A DNA stretch of 64,000 nt from Membranipora membranacea (taxonomy: Eukaryota > Bryozoa > Gymnolaemata > Cheilostomatida > Membraniporidae). The DNA lies in NCBI GenBank assembly GCA_914767715.1, contig OU612067.1, forward strand, positions 22,170,162-22,234,161, in the 5' to 3' direction. Shown here in pieces: positions 33,827-45,400 of this stretch (its first letter is position 1; each line of letters starts with the position of its first letter). The position numbers and the translations under genes were made by a program. The notes under the pieces were generated by a model that did not search any database, was not told the DNA's origin, and saw only the letters and a program-made list of their open reading frames with translations.

Positions 33827-36732
33827 AGGAGTTAAAGACAAGGAGATGCAACAAAGACAGCCTCCTGATTTTGATGAACTACCCTAATTTAAACAACTAT
33901 AAAGCTTAACTTCAGAGTTTTCTCCCCCTGTAAGGAGGAGAGACAACTACCGACAGTGTGAAATTATGACATGAATATTACTGCCGGATACATTGTGAGA
34001 GTTTATCTCACTATTTGGAATTTTGTGTTGATAAAACAGCAAGTGGAAAATTGGTCAAGAGTGAGGCGATGTAATGGCTCAGTGACTTCAAGACACAGCG
34101 GTCAGATCTGCAACCATGGAGGCTCGCACCAAATGTCAGATTCTAGCCAAAGACTCCTATAAAACTCACATGTGACATAATACAAAGAAGCATGAACATG
34201 TCTAACAAAATGACGGTATCACTTTGACTAACATTATGGAGTGTATTATTCACTATGAGAAAGTAGATGAAGCAGCCGAGAGTGTTGTTTTGTCAGCCTC
34301 AAAGCTTGCTGAACTCAAATATGTGGCTAAAGAGTGGGGGAAACTGGGAAAGAGCCGGAATGCTTCATTGCCAAAAATCTATTGACAATGACAATGGATG
34401 AATGTAGTACCTATAAATACCATTGTCTTTGTATGTTCAGATTTTCTAAATCCAAGCTAGAAAGAGCCCAAGAAAGTGCCATGAAGAGAAAGGTATGTAT
34501 AGAACATGCTCATGATTCAGGATTTACTCTCAAGATATTAATTGATGACCACGGTGCTGTATGGAAGACCACCTTGTGTTGCTTTGTTTGAACCGATATG
34601 AAACTTTGTGTGACGTTGCTCTCAGTCAGAGATAGTGTTTGGGCCAAGAAGATCATTCTGTGATAAATAAGAGAGTTTTATCAAGGAGTAAAAGACTTTT
34701 ACTCCTTGATAGAACTCTATTATTTATCACAGAATGATCACAACACTGAATTAAATCATCATGGTTGGAAAATCTGAGATGCCTTCAATTTTTTCAGTCT
34801 TGATTGATTGACCCTTGTAATTGCTACTCATTAACCCTGCTCTAATAATATCCTGTTTTTAAGAATGAGGATGGAGCCAATTTGCCGAGCCCAATGAAAC
34901 TCAGGTCTTCAGAACCGAATACTAGTAAGCCTCAGACATTCTCTTCTACCTGTGTCATATGTAATAAGGAGAAGTACAAAAACCGCAAGAAACTACCGAC
35001 CTCTAGAGCTGAGACTTTAGATGCTGGTAAGTACAATAAACTGCTACACCATAATCTCAGGTTTTATTCTGCCTTCTGCAGACTCTGTAGGGTTGAATTG
35101 TTGATTAATTGAGGGAACTTTTGCAATTACATGTGTTGTATGATCTAAGCTGCATCAATCATAACTATTTGGAGACGAATGATATATCAGTGAGAGAGCC
35201 AGCTTTCAAAAATATTATCCTTCTATTTTGGGGGTTTACTTCCTGCCGCAGAAGCCAAGAATGACACAAAGCTGTTGTCAAGTTTTCAGTTAGGAGATCC
35301 TGTTGCCCGTGAAATGAGATATCATCGTGCATGCCACAAGAATTATATCACAACTGTTACGAACCAGCTCAGGTAAAAACTATAAAATCTGTTTGCCACT
35401 TATCATTGTCATTTGTCTGGCTCAACATTATGTGTGTTACATTCCTATGCTGTCCCTCTTTGAAAATTGTTAACAAGTTCACTTGTGCGTAGGGATGAGT
35501 TCATATGTAGTGCTGTAAAATTGTTATACCAATTGTTTTAGATCTAAATCAAAAGCTCGCTTTGTGAGATCTGCATCATGGCGACAACTTGAGGACCTGG
35601 TTAGCCCAAAGATAGAGCGCGAGAAGGGTTCTTACACCGTATCTGATTTACTTGGCTTATATAATAAACTACGTAGAGATAACAGAGATGATGAGACCAG
35701 GTAAGACTATGATATATATTTATATATACTAGTATCCCACAATGCAATTTCCTGGAATTCCCAGTGAGATCAGGGCGATAAAATCTTGCGAGACTGGGGT
35801 CCCCAGGTTGAAGTTGCATTGTGCAAGCATTATCAACCTGCCGTTTTGAGAACACTCAAATGCATTGATCAAACTTTGGCCTTGTTAGATTAGGATTAAT
35901 TAAAAAAATATGAAAAGTTATGTCAAAATCTTTTTCTTCCTCGGACTAACATGTATTGTGCTTTCAAACAAAACTATCATCTTTTTACAGCTGAAAAGCT
36001 TTTGTCTACCGCCTGAAGAGAGAGTTTAAAGGCCGCCTTAGTTTTCATCAAGCCTCTGATCCCTCTCATGGTGATGTAGTGACGAGCAGCAATGCAGTTT
36101 TGACTGATTTAGTGACTGATACATCAGTACTCACAAACACATCCAGCCTCTTGAGCGAGGTCGACACTGCCAGCTCATGTGATGAGGAAATCCCTTTCAA
36201 TAGTGTGACCCAATCCAATCAATATCGACTCAATCAGGCAGCAATTTCACTCCGTTTGTATATAGATCAAACCAAAAAAGTCGACATCCCCTGGCCAACT
36301 ACTGCAGACAACCTTAACGCTGAGGCCTGTGTCGAATTTGTTCCGCCACCACTATTTAATTTTCTAGCTATGATGACAGGTCATGCTGATGTGGTCTGTG
36401 ACTGGAACACCTACTATAATTTGGATGCCTCTGTTTGCCTAAAAATTCTCAGCTTAGCCCAAGACATTGTACAGCTAAGCTCCAAAGGTGCTGCTGTTAC
36501 TCCTAAGTCTTTAGCCATCGGCCTAACAGTCAGGCATATGACTGGGTCTAAATTGCTAGCCAAACTGTTTCATGGATTTGGTCATTCTTGCAGCTATGAC
36601 TCAATTATTAGGCTCGAAACAGCACTTGCTTTGAAGCAAGCTGCAATTACAGCTTTCAGAGAGCACAGTCTTGATGAGGAGGAGGAGGAGGCTGGCAGAG
36701 ACGAGGATGATGAGGATGAGGAAAATGAGTGA
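33826..36732 (+). pseudogene. Decayed multi-exon mobile-element-like gene with zinc knuckle
   Basis: Plus-strand exons: about 34868-35026 (TCVICNKEKYKNRKKLP), 35252-35372 (FQLGDPVAREMRYHRACHK), 35542-35700 (SASWRQLEDLV) and 35991-36732 (LAIGLTVRHMTGSKLLAKLF, then an acidic Glu/Asp-rich end). This combination resembles a repetitive family of uncharacterised, probably transposon-derived proteins in invertebrate genomes; I cannot name it. The join 35700/35991 places TGA directly after the junction, so it is probably dead. The 5' end (33826-34160) is repeated at 47361-47690. A palindrome at about 34645-34742 is inserted between exons. Confidence 0.5.
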
Positions 36733-36739
36733 CCAAATA

Positions 36740-37790
36740 ATAAAAGTTCTTGTTGACTGTAACAAATACTACAATTTTCACTAACTAAAAGTGATTTTGT
36801 GAAAAATTTGTGAGATGCTGCCGCTGACAATGACTGATACATCCGGGTACACCCTTATTTGTTATTTCAGCACCCTTTTTTATCCTAGAAACATTTATAT
36901 TCTCGTTCTCTGTTGGCTGTATCGAACACTAAAATCTTCACTAACTTGAAGCTCTTTATTGAATAATTTGGGATATGCTGTCATATACTGCCTCGCTGCC
37001 GCTGATGATGACCCCTACAACCAGGTACACCCTCATTTTTGGATTCAGCACACTTTTTTACACTAGAAACATATTAATCTTGTTCCCTGTTGACCGTTGA
37101 CTGTATCAAATGCCACAATTTTCACTAAGTAGAAGCAAATTTGTAAAAAAAAAGTCGGATTGCTGCCGAGCTGCCGCTGACAATGACTGATACAACCGGG
37201 TACACCCTCATTTTTGAATTCAGCACCCTTTTTCACCCTAGAAACATATATATTCTTGTTCTCTGTTGGCTGTATCAAACACTAAAATATTCACTAACTA
37301 AACGCGCTTTGTTGAAAATTTTGGGACATGCTGCCATATACTGCCGCGCTGCCGCTGATGATGACCCCTACAACCAGGTACATGCTCATTTTTGGATTCA
37401 GCACACTTTTTTACCCTAGAAACATATTATTCTTGTTCTCTGTTGACCGTTGACTGTATCAAACACTACAATTTTAACTAACTAAATGAGAATTTGTAAA
37501 AGATGTGGCATATGCTGCCGCGCTGCCGCTGGCAATGACCAATACAACCGGGTACACCCTCATTTTTGGATTCAGCACACTTTTTTACCCTAGAAACATA
37601 TATATTCTTGTTCTCTGTTGACCGTAACAAACACTACAATCTTTACTAACTAAATGCGATTTATTGAAAATTTGTGATATGCTGCCATATACTGCCACGC
37701 TGCCGCTGACGATGACCGCTACAACCGGGTACACCCTCATTTTTGGATTCAGCACACTTTTTTACCCTAGAAACACTTGTTTTTTTCCTG
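36740..37790. repeat. Satellite-like tandem repeat, ~176-bp unit, 352-bp dimer
   Basis: Units are marked by gggtacaccctcattttt at about 36845, 37023, 37197, 37375, 37549 and 37726, spaced 178, 174, 178, 174 and 177 bp. Alternate units are more alike (for example the gttgaccgttgactg variant), so the higher-order unit is about 352 bp. Each also contains tgctgccgctga. It begins just after the stop codon at 36732. Confidence 0.88.
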
Positions 37791-37854
37791 CCATCAAAAA
37801 TTGTCCGTGCCATTTTTTTTTAGAACACTTAGAGCTAGGCTGTTTCTGGCCTAT

Positions 37855-40800
37855 TTCCAGATAAATTTTGTGTGAGACTGTTATATTGATTATTCGCCAA
37901 ATTCTAACGGGACACCCTCCCTGAATCTAATAGCCATCATATATCACTTACCCCACCTAACATAAAGTGAAGGCAACTCATATTGTACATGTAGTTGAAG
38001 AACAAAGGTATAAATAATATGACTCAGTCAGAAACCAGTCAGTCATATAGCAGCAAACAGATAGTGCAGACTATCATCATAATTCATACTGAGTAATCAT
38101 TATCAGACCTTTGTTCGGACTACAATATATATTTAACCTACCATATTATGGATCCAAAGAAAATAAACAAAAATTAGGACACTACAACAACAAAAATAAA
38201 CCATAAACGCAAAACAAAAAGAAGGCGAGATTGAGAAAGGGACTCCGACTGTTAACTTTATAACCTATATACTCATGAGGACAGATAGATTAATCATATG
38301 AGGGTTATGTTAGTATCGTAGAGTCACCCCAAAGGCTGGAGGCTAGTAGAGAGGACACTCCTCAGACAGCTTTGTCCTGAGAGGATTTTGTTTGAGCAAA
38401 TCAGATATTAGTGATTTGAGGTGAGTCTGTTCTATTTATTGTAACGAGTTTGGTCATCCTAAAACCCCTAGTTTCAGATAAATAACAAGACAGTCAGGGT
38501 TTATGTTGCCTGTGGGTAGCCAAGCTTTCCCATTAGACTCTCCTTAGTATGCTTGGATCTTTGTAGAGAACCTGTAAGGCTCAAAACAGGAGGAAGAACA
38601 AGGTTCTTCTGAAGTGTATTTCGTTCTTCTGGAGACTGATCATGCGGGTCTCCTTCATTCTTCTTCATGTCAATGACAGCATTTGTCCACATTTCATAAA
38701 TTGATGTCTTCCCATCAGCTTTAGCAAACTGTCTGGCTATGGCTCCAGTAAAAGCTCCTCTGACAGCCATCTTTCCGATCACTGTTGACATCAGTAGCAG
38801 TGTATGAGGCCTCTTTAATACAACGTGGTTCATCTCATTAGGATTAGCTGCCTTTGCATCAAAATGGCTTGTGGAAGGTCCAGCTGCTTGTGGAGGGCTG
38901 TAATTTTGGCAGGCCTGAATTATGGCAATCTACAACAATGTGTAATATTATATTGACTGACTACAAGTATTTTTAAAGTATGATTTAGTGTGCAACCATA
39001 GTTACAACTTTATTTTGTTTGATAGTCAACTGATGGTGGTTTTTCGAATGAGAAATTATTACATCATCAGCACATGCCACATATTAAACCATTTTTTTTA
39101 TCTCAGCTCGATTGCTGCCGTTGAGTATTGAAGAATGAATACATACCATTGGGACTCGTTCAGACAATTTATTATCTAGTATCTGTAGAACATCAGTGAT
39201 GGGCATATAAGAGCCATTGCAGCCATACAGCATTCCGGCTTTTCCATGGGTCATGATGGAGATGACAAGAAGGGAGATTCCTTGGGATGGAAGCTCATCA
39301 ATTCTGTGACGCAGGTCTAATGCACTTTTCCATTCTTTCAGCTCAGTCTCGCATCCTGCTGTGACTAGGCTGTCAGCCATCTTATTAGCTTCATCTTCAG
39401 CATCAGGCCTATTCTCGGTGTTGAAAAGCACCAGACCGTATCTCTTCATGTGATCTTGATGATGTGGTATGATGTACTGGTCACTCTGAACAAACAGTTG
39501 ATTGATGTCGTTTGCGTCTAGTGGATGTTTCTCTATGAGCTCCTTCAGTATCTGTGACTTGTCACCTGAGTAAAATTAGAATTCAAGTCAAAGAAATAAA
39601 AACAACCTGCAGCTTTGCATTATGTTGTATATATTGCATTATACTAATGTGACTTGTGAGATTGTCACACATTGAGTGGTATTTTAGCTGGCGTGGCTGA
39701 TTGGCTATCATCATAAATATGAATTGATGTACCCACAAAATATCTCTGCTAGCTGTGCCACTCGGTGACACATTACAGACTAAAATGTGAGTTTATACAG
39801 AAGATTATAGTTGTAGCACATGACTGCGGACATCGGTTAAAATGTTAATCGTAGCACGTATATCACTAGCATCAAATTAGCAGACTTTAAATAAAAAGTC
39901 ATTGGTCATTGGTTCGTTTGCTTGGTTTTCGAGTAGCTCCCTTTGTACGGTCACACTATGATGATCAAAATTTCTCTAGTTTTATAAGTTTGAATCTGAA
40001 ATTCATTTGGAAACTTACTTGATAAGACAAGCGTTGATATGTAGTCTTGTAGTTCAGTATGACCAGCCTCTGTTATGCTTGAACCTAAAATATTCGCAAA
40101 ATTTCATTGATAATAAAAAAAGTTATCCATGCACACTAAAAGCAGTGTCTGGGAGGGCTGCTGAAGATGGGTTCAAAGTAGGTTAGCAGCAACCATAGTG
40201 GCTGCAGCACAGGGATATTGTGCTTAAAGTTCAGCTTACAATAGCATTTGCCTTTTCCATGTCACTAAAAACACTTTACACTATGATAATACAATTATTT
40301 ATGAGTTTTACATACATGGATACATGAGTGGTCGTGGAACAAGTCGGTTCTCTTTTTTCTCCACTTCCTTTCTGCAGACAAACTTCTCATATCCAGTATA
40401 GCTGGGAGCTAGTTCTCTAGAACTATCTGGAACATCCAACAGGTACCAATCAGGATCAACAGCTGTTTGTGGGTCTAGGTTGTTAGTTAGTAGGCAGTGA
40501 GAACAGTAGAAGACAGTCTCATAACGAACTCCTTTCCAGACAGATTTGAGTTCGGTGGTGAGCTTTTTCAGGGTCGAAATCTGCTCTTCTCTTGCTTCAC
40601 AGAGTCTTTTCAGAGGTGTCAGTTTGATGAGAGTGACACGCTTTTCACCTGCATTGTGAAGGAGGTGTTCGATTATCCCATTACTCTTGGTCACAGTAGC
40701 ACCATTCCCACCTGCCTCTGGAAAGTTTGATGGACTAGAATTCATGTCTAGATAGGCGGCAGTGATGAGGGAGAAGATGTAGCTGGGTATGGGTAGACCG

Positions 40801-42450
40801 CGTAAATGAAGATCGACCTTCAACGGCATCAGTTGATTGTACACTTCAGGTGCTGTTATTGTTCGGCTGGCAAAATACGGTACAATGTATTTCTGATTGC
40901 CTATTGCAGCATTTGAACCGCATAGATGCACAAGATGAAATGTTCTTAGGATTTCGATGGACACATTGGCAGGGAGTTGGGATTCTTGCTCTAAGAGGTG
41001 TAGAAGCAGAGGTGCATCCATCACTCCTGTTTCGTTGAATGTGTCTATCATCTCTTTGTATCTGCTCTTTTCTATGGTTTTTCCGTCAACAAGAGAGAAT
41101 GGAATAAATTTATCTAGCCTTTTGTACCAGGATTCCTCCAGTGTGTGGTTGTATAGGACTTCTATCACACTTGTTATGACTTTTGAGCGATGGAATATAA
41201 AGTTTGATAGCTTGTCTAGTCTCCTGAACCACATTATTTGACTTATTTCATGAAGATACTCGAGAGTGACATGACCTTTATCATCAGGAAATTCTTTCTC
41301 TATTTCAGACAGGGTGAGCATGGGCTTGTCAGAGTGTTGGACTAGCTTCTGTAGTATTTGATACCAGCTACCGGGAATCTCAGTGATTAATCCTGCACCA
41401 GCTGCTATGATAGCATTTTTCAGCTTGTTGATTTCAGGCTGTCCGGATGTCTTCGAGAAGTGATGGATGTCACAAGACCTTATCAGGACTTCTGAGGTGT
41501 TGGCGAAGCTGGTCATGGTAAAGATCGGGTTAGTGTCATTTTTCAAGTTCTGATTGACATTATTTTCTGCTTGGATTATACGTTGGCGCAATTTCTCAGT
41601 GACTTTGAGTAGTTGATGAGTCGTCTGTTCAACCTTACCAGGTATACTGTCACAGTGAGTGAGGACTACTACAGGTCTCTTCAGTTGAGGACACGCAATG
41701 TAGAGGTGGGATAACCACTCAATACAAAGCTCTTGACAAGCAGATTCCTCACCTTTTTCTGAAGCTAATCTATCAAACTCAGCAATGTCTATCACTAGCA
41801 GCGGCACACATTTTCTCTTAAAAGTCAGTCTATAGGAAAAGTGATGGATCTTCTGGCCTCCGAAGTCAGTAAAGAGTATTTTTGAATTCTCATCAGTCTC
41901 CACCTCGCTCATTTCAAAGACTTTAGTGGCAGCATCCAATTTCCCCTCATCAGAATCGCGTTGTGTCAGCACCCTTTTGTTTGCTTGCACACTGTTAACA
42001 AGGCTTGTTTTACCAGCTCTGCTTTTCCCTATAACTGTGACAGGTATAAGTCTCTGATTACTGGCTTTCTCAATATGGAGGTCATGAATGTACTTTCTCA
42101 CAGCTTCTACACCTTGCGTACAGACACCTAGTGGTGGAGATGTTAGAGAGTCACAGTTATCACACTGTACTTTTTTTAATGTTGTGATACTGAATAAGCT
42201 CTCGGGGATGGTTGTGAGAGATCTATTAGACGCGATAACCAAAGACCTCAGATTAATCAGCTGGCTGATGCTGCAAAAGAACAGAAGATAAAGTGTATTG
42301 TGTGAGAAGGTAAAAGTGGTCATCTGGTAAGTATCTTCTTCAGAGGGGATAATGCTGGGAAGAGAGGGATTTGGCAAAGTATGCTGAATCGTTGGCCAAG
42401 TAGAACCTTCCTACAACTTCTTTATAGAAATAAAGGTGAATTGGATATAA
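37855..42450 (-). repeat. Segmental duplication, copy B
   Basis: Partner of 18850-29215. It holds the ROCO exon, the caspase exons and the 3' flank, and lacks the LTR element. The last intron is 217 bp (38930-39146) and preserves the unoccupied insertion site. Confidence 0.92.
38435..38440 (-). promoter_or_regulatory. Polyadenylation signal AATAAA, copy B gene
   Basis: Minus-strand AATAAA about 60 nt beyond the stop codon of copy B, at the place matching the one after copy A. Confidence 0.5.
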
Positions 42451-45400
42451 GGTCCTTGAGTAAGACTAACAATGAGACGAAAACTCACTGTCGCGACTTA
42501 AAATAAATCATGGTGGTAATGACTTATTCAAACTTATATTCAAATTTTATCATAAATAAGCTGCATACTTGTAATGTATGAATTACCCACCTTTCTGGTA
42601 ATGTTGATAGATCACAGTATGACACATCTAAGACCTTCAATGACCTCATCATACCAATACTATCAGGTAATGTGTGTAGATTCTTATTACCTGATACATT
42701 TAACTTCTCTAGACCTGTCAGTGAGCCGATACTATAATATATATAAAGATAAGTAAGACTAACAATGAGAAGAAAACTCACTGTCACCATAGGCGTATTT
42801 AATCTGTCTGGTCAACTCTCTAACAAAAATAGCCCCGCGCAGCGGAAAAATTTTTTTCATGAGACAAGCATCTGTTAGAGACTCTAACAAATTTGTTAGA
42901 GTCTCTAACAAATTGTTAGAGTAGAGAATATTGACTTTGTTTCTAGAGCATCTGAGGCCTAAACCACCATCCATTCACAAATCTTTAGCAGTGGGCCTGC
43001 TGGGATTGTGATTGGATCTTTGGCTTGAGGTGGTGGTGGTTTGGACCTCATCTATTCTCAAGAATATCTAACCACCCCAAGCCTCAGATCCACTCAAGGA
43101 TTTTTCAGTGAAGCTTGTGAGTGGATCGGAGGCTTGTGGTGGTGGTTTTGGCCTCAGCTATTTCAGCATGTGATTGGATCTTTGGCTTGAGTTGAGGTGG
43201 TGGTCTGGCTCGGCCACAGCTACGCTTTAGAATGTCTGACTTGACTTGAGGCCCTAAGGCTGCCAACAAGCTTCAGGTTCACTCACAAATCTTTTGCAGA
43301 ATTCAGTCGTGGGTATCTGGGAGATCAGACATAGTACACATTTCAAAAGCCCATTATCAACTCATTGGTTGGGTGGTTGATAAGAATCCGTGACAACTCG
43401 GAAATGCAATTTCAAAAATCAAACCACAAACACCATTTTTGAAATGAACATTTTCGAAGTGTCCGTATACCGGTTGAAAGTAGACTTTTGCAATATGTTG
43501 TGTACTATGTCTGATCCAGCAGGTGCCCATGATGACTGCAGTGGGTCTGACTCTGAGGCTGTGTTGTGACCATGATTGATAGCTATGACTATGATGGCCA
43601 AGTGGTGGTTCTGTGGGGTTCTGTTGACAGTCTCAATCAATCAACACAACAATAAAAATCAATGAATCAACAACAAGCAATCAATCAACCACCAACCATC
43701 ATCATCAATAATGAAATGATGATCATGATGATGATGATGAAAAAAAGACAGGTGTGCTTGCTTTGCTTTGTTGCTAAATATGCATATTGATGAGAGGATT
43801 GGAGGGATGAAAGTTAAGGGACTTTCTGGGTAACATGAGGAAGTTTTTAGGGAGAAAAGATTTGCTCTATCTGCATTTTCCTGTAACTTCGTTGCATCCC
43901 AAAGTATTAATTAAGATGACCTTGGAATGTCAATAGACAACAAAAAGTCTACTGGTTTCATATCAAAATTTTACTTCTATGTCCAGTGACAAAGAGAGGA
44001 CAACTAATAATAATAACAGAAAAAGAAGACAATTCCTCATTACTTGATTCGAGGGTGGAACATTTTTCCCAACACTCTAACCATCCTTGCCTCTAACATT
44101 CGAGAGTTCGAGATAGTTAAATACGCCTATGCTGTCACAACATAAATAAGCTGCATACTTATAATGGATAAATTACCCACCTTTCTGGTAATGCTGATAG
44201 ATCACAGTATGACACATCTAAGACCTTCAATGACCTCATCATACCTATACTATCTGGTAATGTGTGTAGATTCTTATTACCGTACACATTTAACGTCTCT
44301 AGAGCTGTCAGTGAGCCGATACTATAATATATATAAAGATAAGTAAGACTAACAATGAGAAGATAACTCATTGTCACATATTAAAATAAATCATGGTGGT
44401 AATGACTTATTCAAACTTATATTCCAATTTTATCATAAATAAGCTGCATACTTATAATGTATAAATTACCCACCTCTCTGGTAATGCTGATAGATCACAG
44501 TACCGTACAGTTAAACTCTTTAATGACCTCATCATACCTATACTATCAGGTAATGTGTGTATATTCTTATTCTCTGACACATCTAACGTCTCTAGAGCAG
44601 TCAGTGAGCCGATACTATAATATATATAAAGATAAGTAAGACTAACAATGAGACGAAAACTCACTGTCGCAACTTAAAATAAATCATGGTGGTAATGACT
44701 TATTCAAACTTATATTCCAATTTTATCATAAATAAGCTGCATACTTATAATGTATAAATTACCCACCTTTCTGGTAATGCTGATAGATCACAGCCTGACA
44801 CATTTAGGGTCTTCAATGACCTCATCATACCAATACTATCAGGTAATGTGTGTAGATTCTGATTACCGTACACATTTAACGTCTCTAGAGCTGTCAGTGA
44901 GCCGATACTATAATATATATAAAGATAAGTAAGACTTACAATGAGAAGATAACTCATTGTCACATATTAAAATAAATCATGGTGGTAATGACTTATTCAA
45001 ACTTATATTCCAATTTTATCATAAATAAGCTGCATACTTATAATGGATAAATTACCCACCTCTCTGGTAATGCTGATAGATTACAGTTTGACACAACTAA
45101 GACCTTCAATGACCTCATCATACCAATACTATCAGGTAATGTGTGTAGATTCTTATTACCTAACACATCTAACGTCTCTAGAGCAGTCAGTGAGCCGATA
45201 CTATAATATATATAAAGATAAGTAAGACTAACAATGAGAAGATAACTCATTGTCACATATTAAAATAAATCATGGTGGTAATGACTTATTCAAACTTATA
45301 TTCCAATTTTATCATAAATAAGCTGCATACTTATAATGGATAAATTACCCACCTTTCTGGTAATGCTGATAGATCACAGTATGACACATCTAAGACCTTC

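Noticed and set aside
38501-42377. Separate ROCO and caspase genes
   Set aside because: The ROCO exon ends at a donor (gtatgt) before its apparent stop, and the 66-, 419- and 429-bp exons continue in phase in both copies, so one gene is the simpler model.
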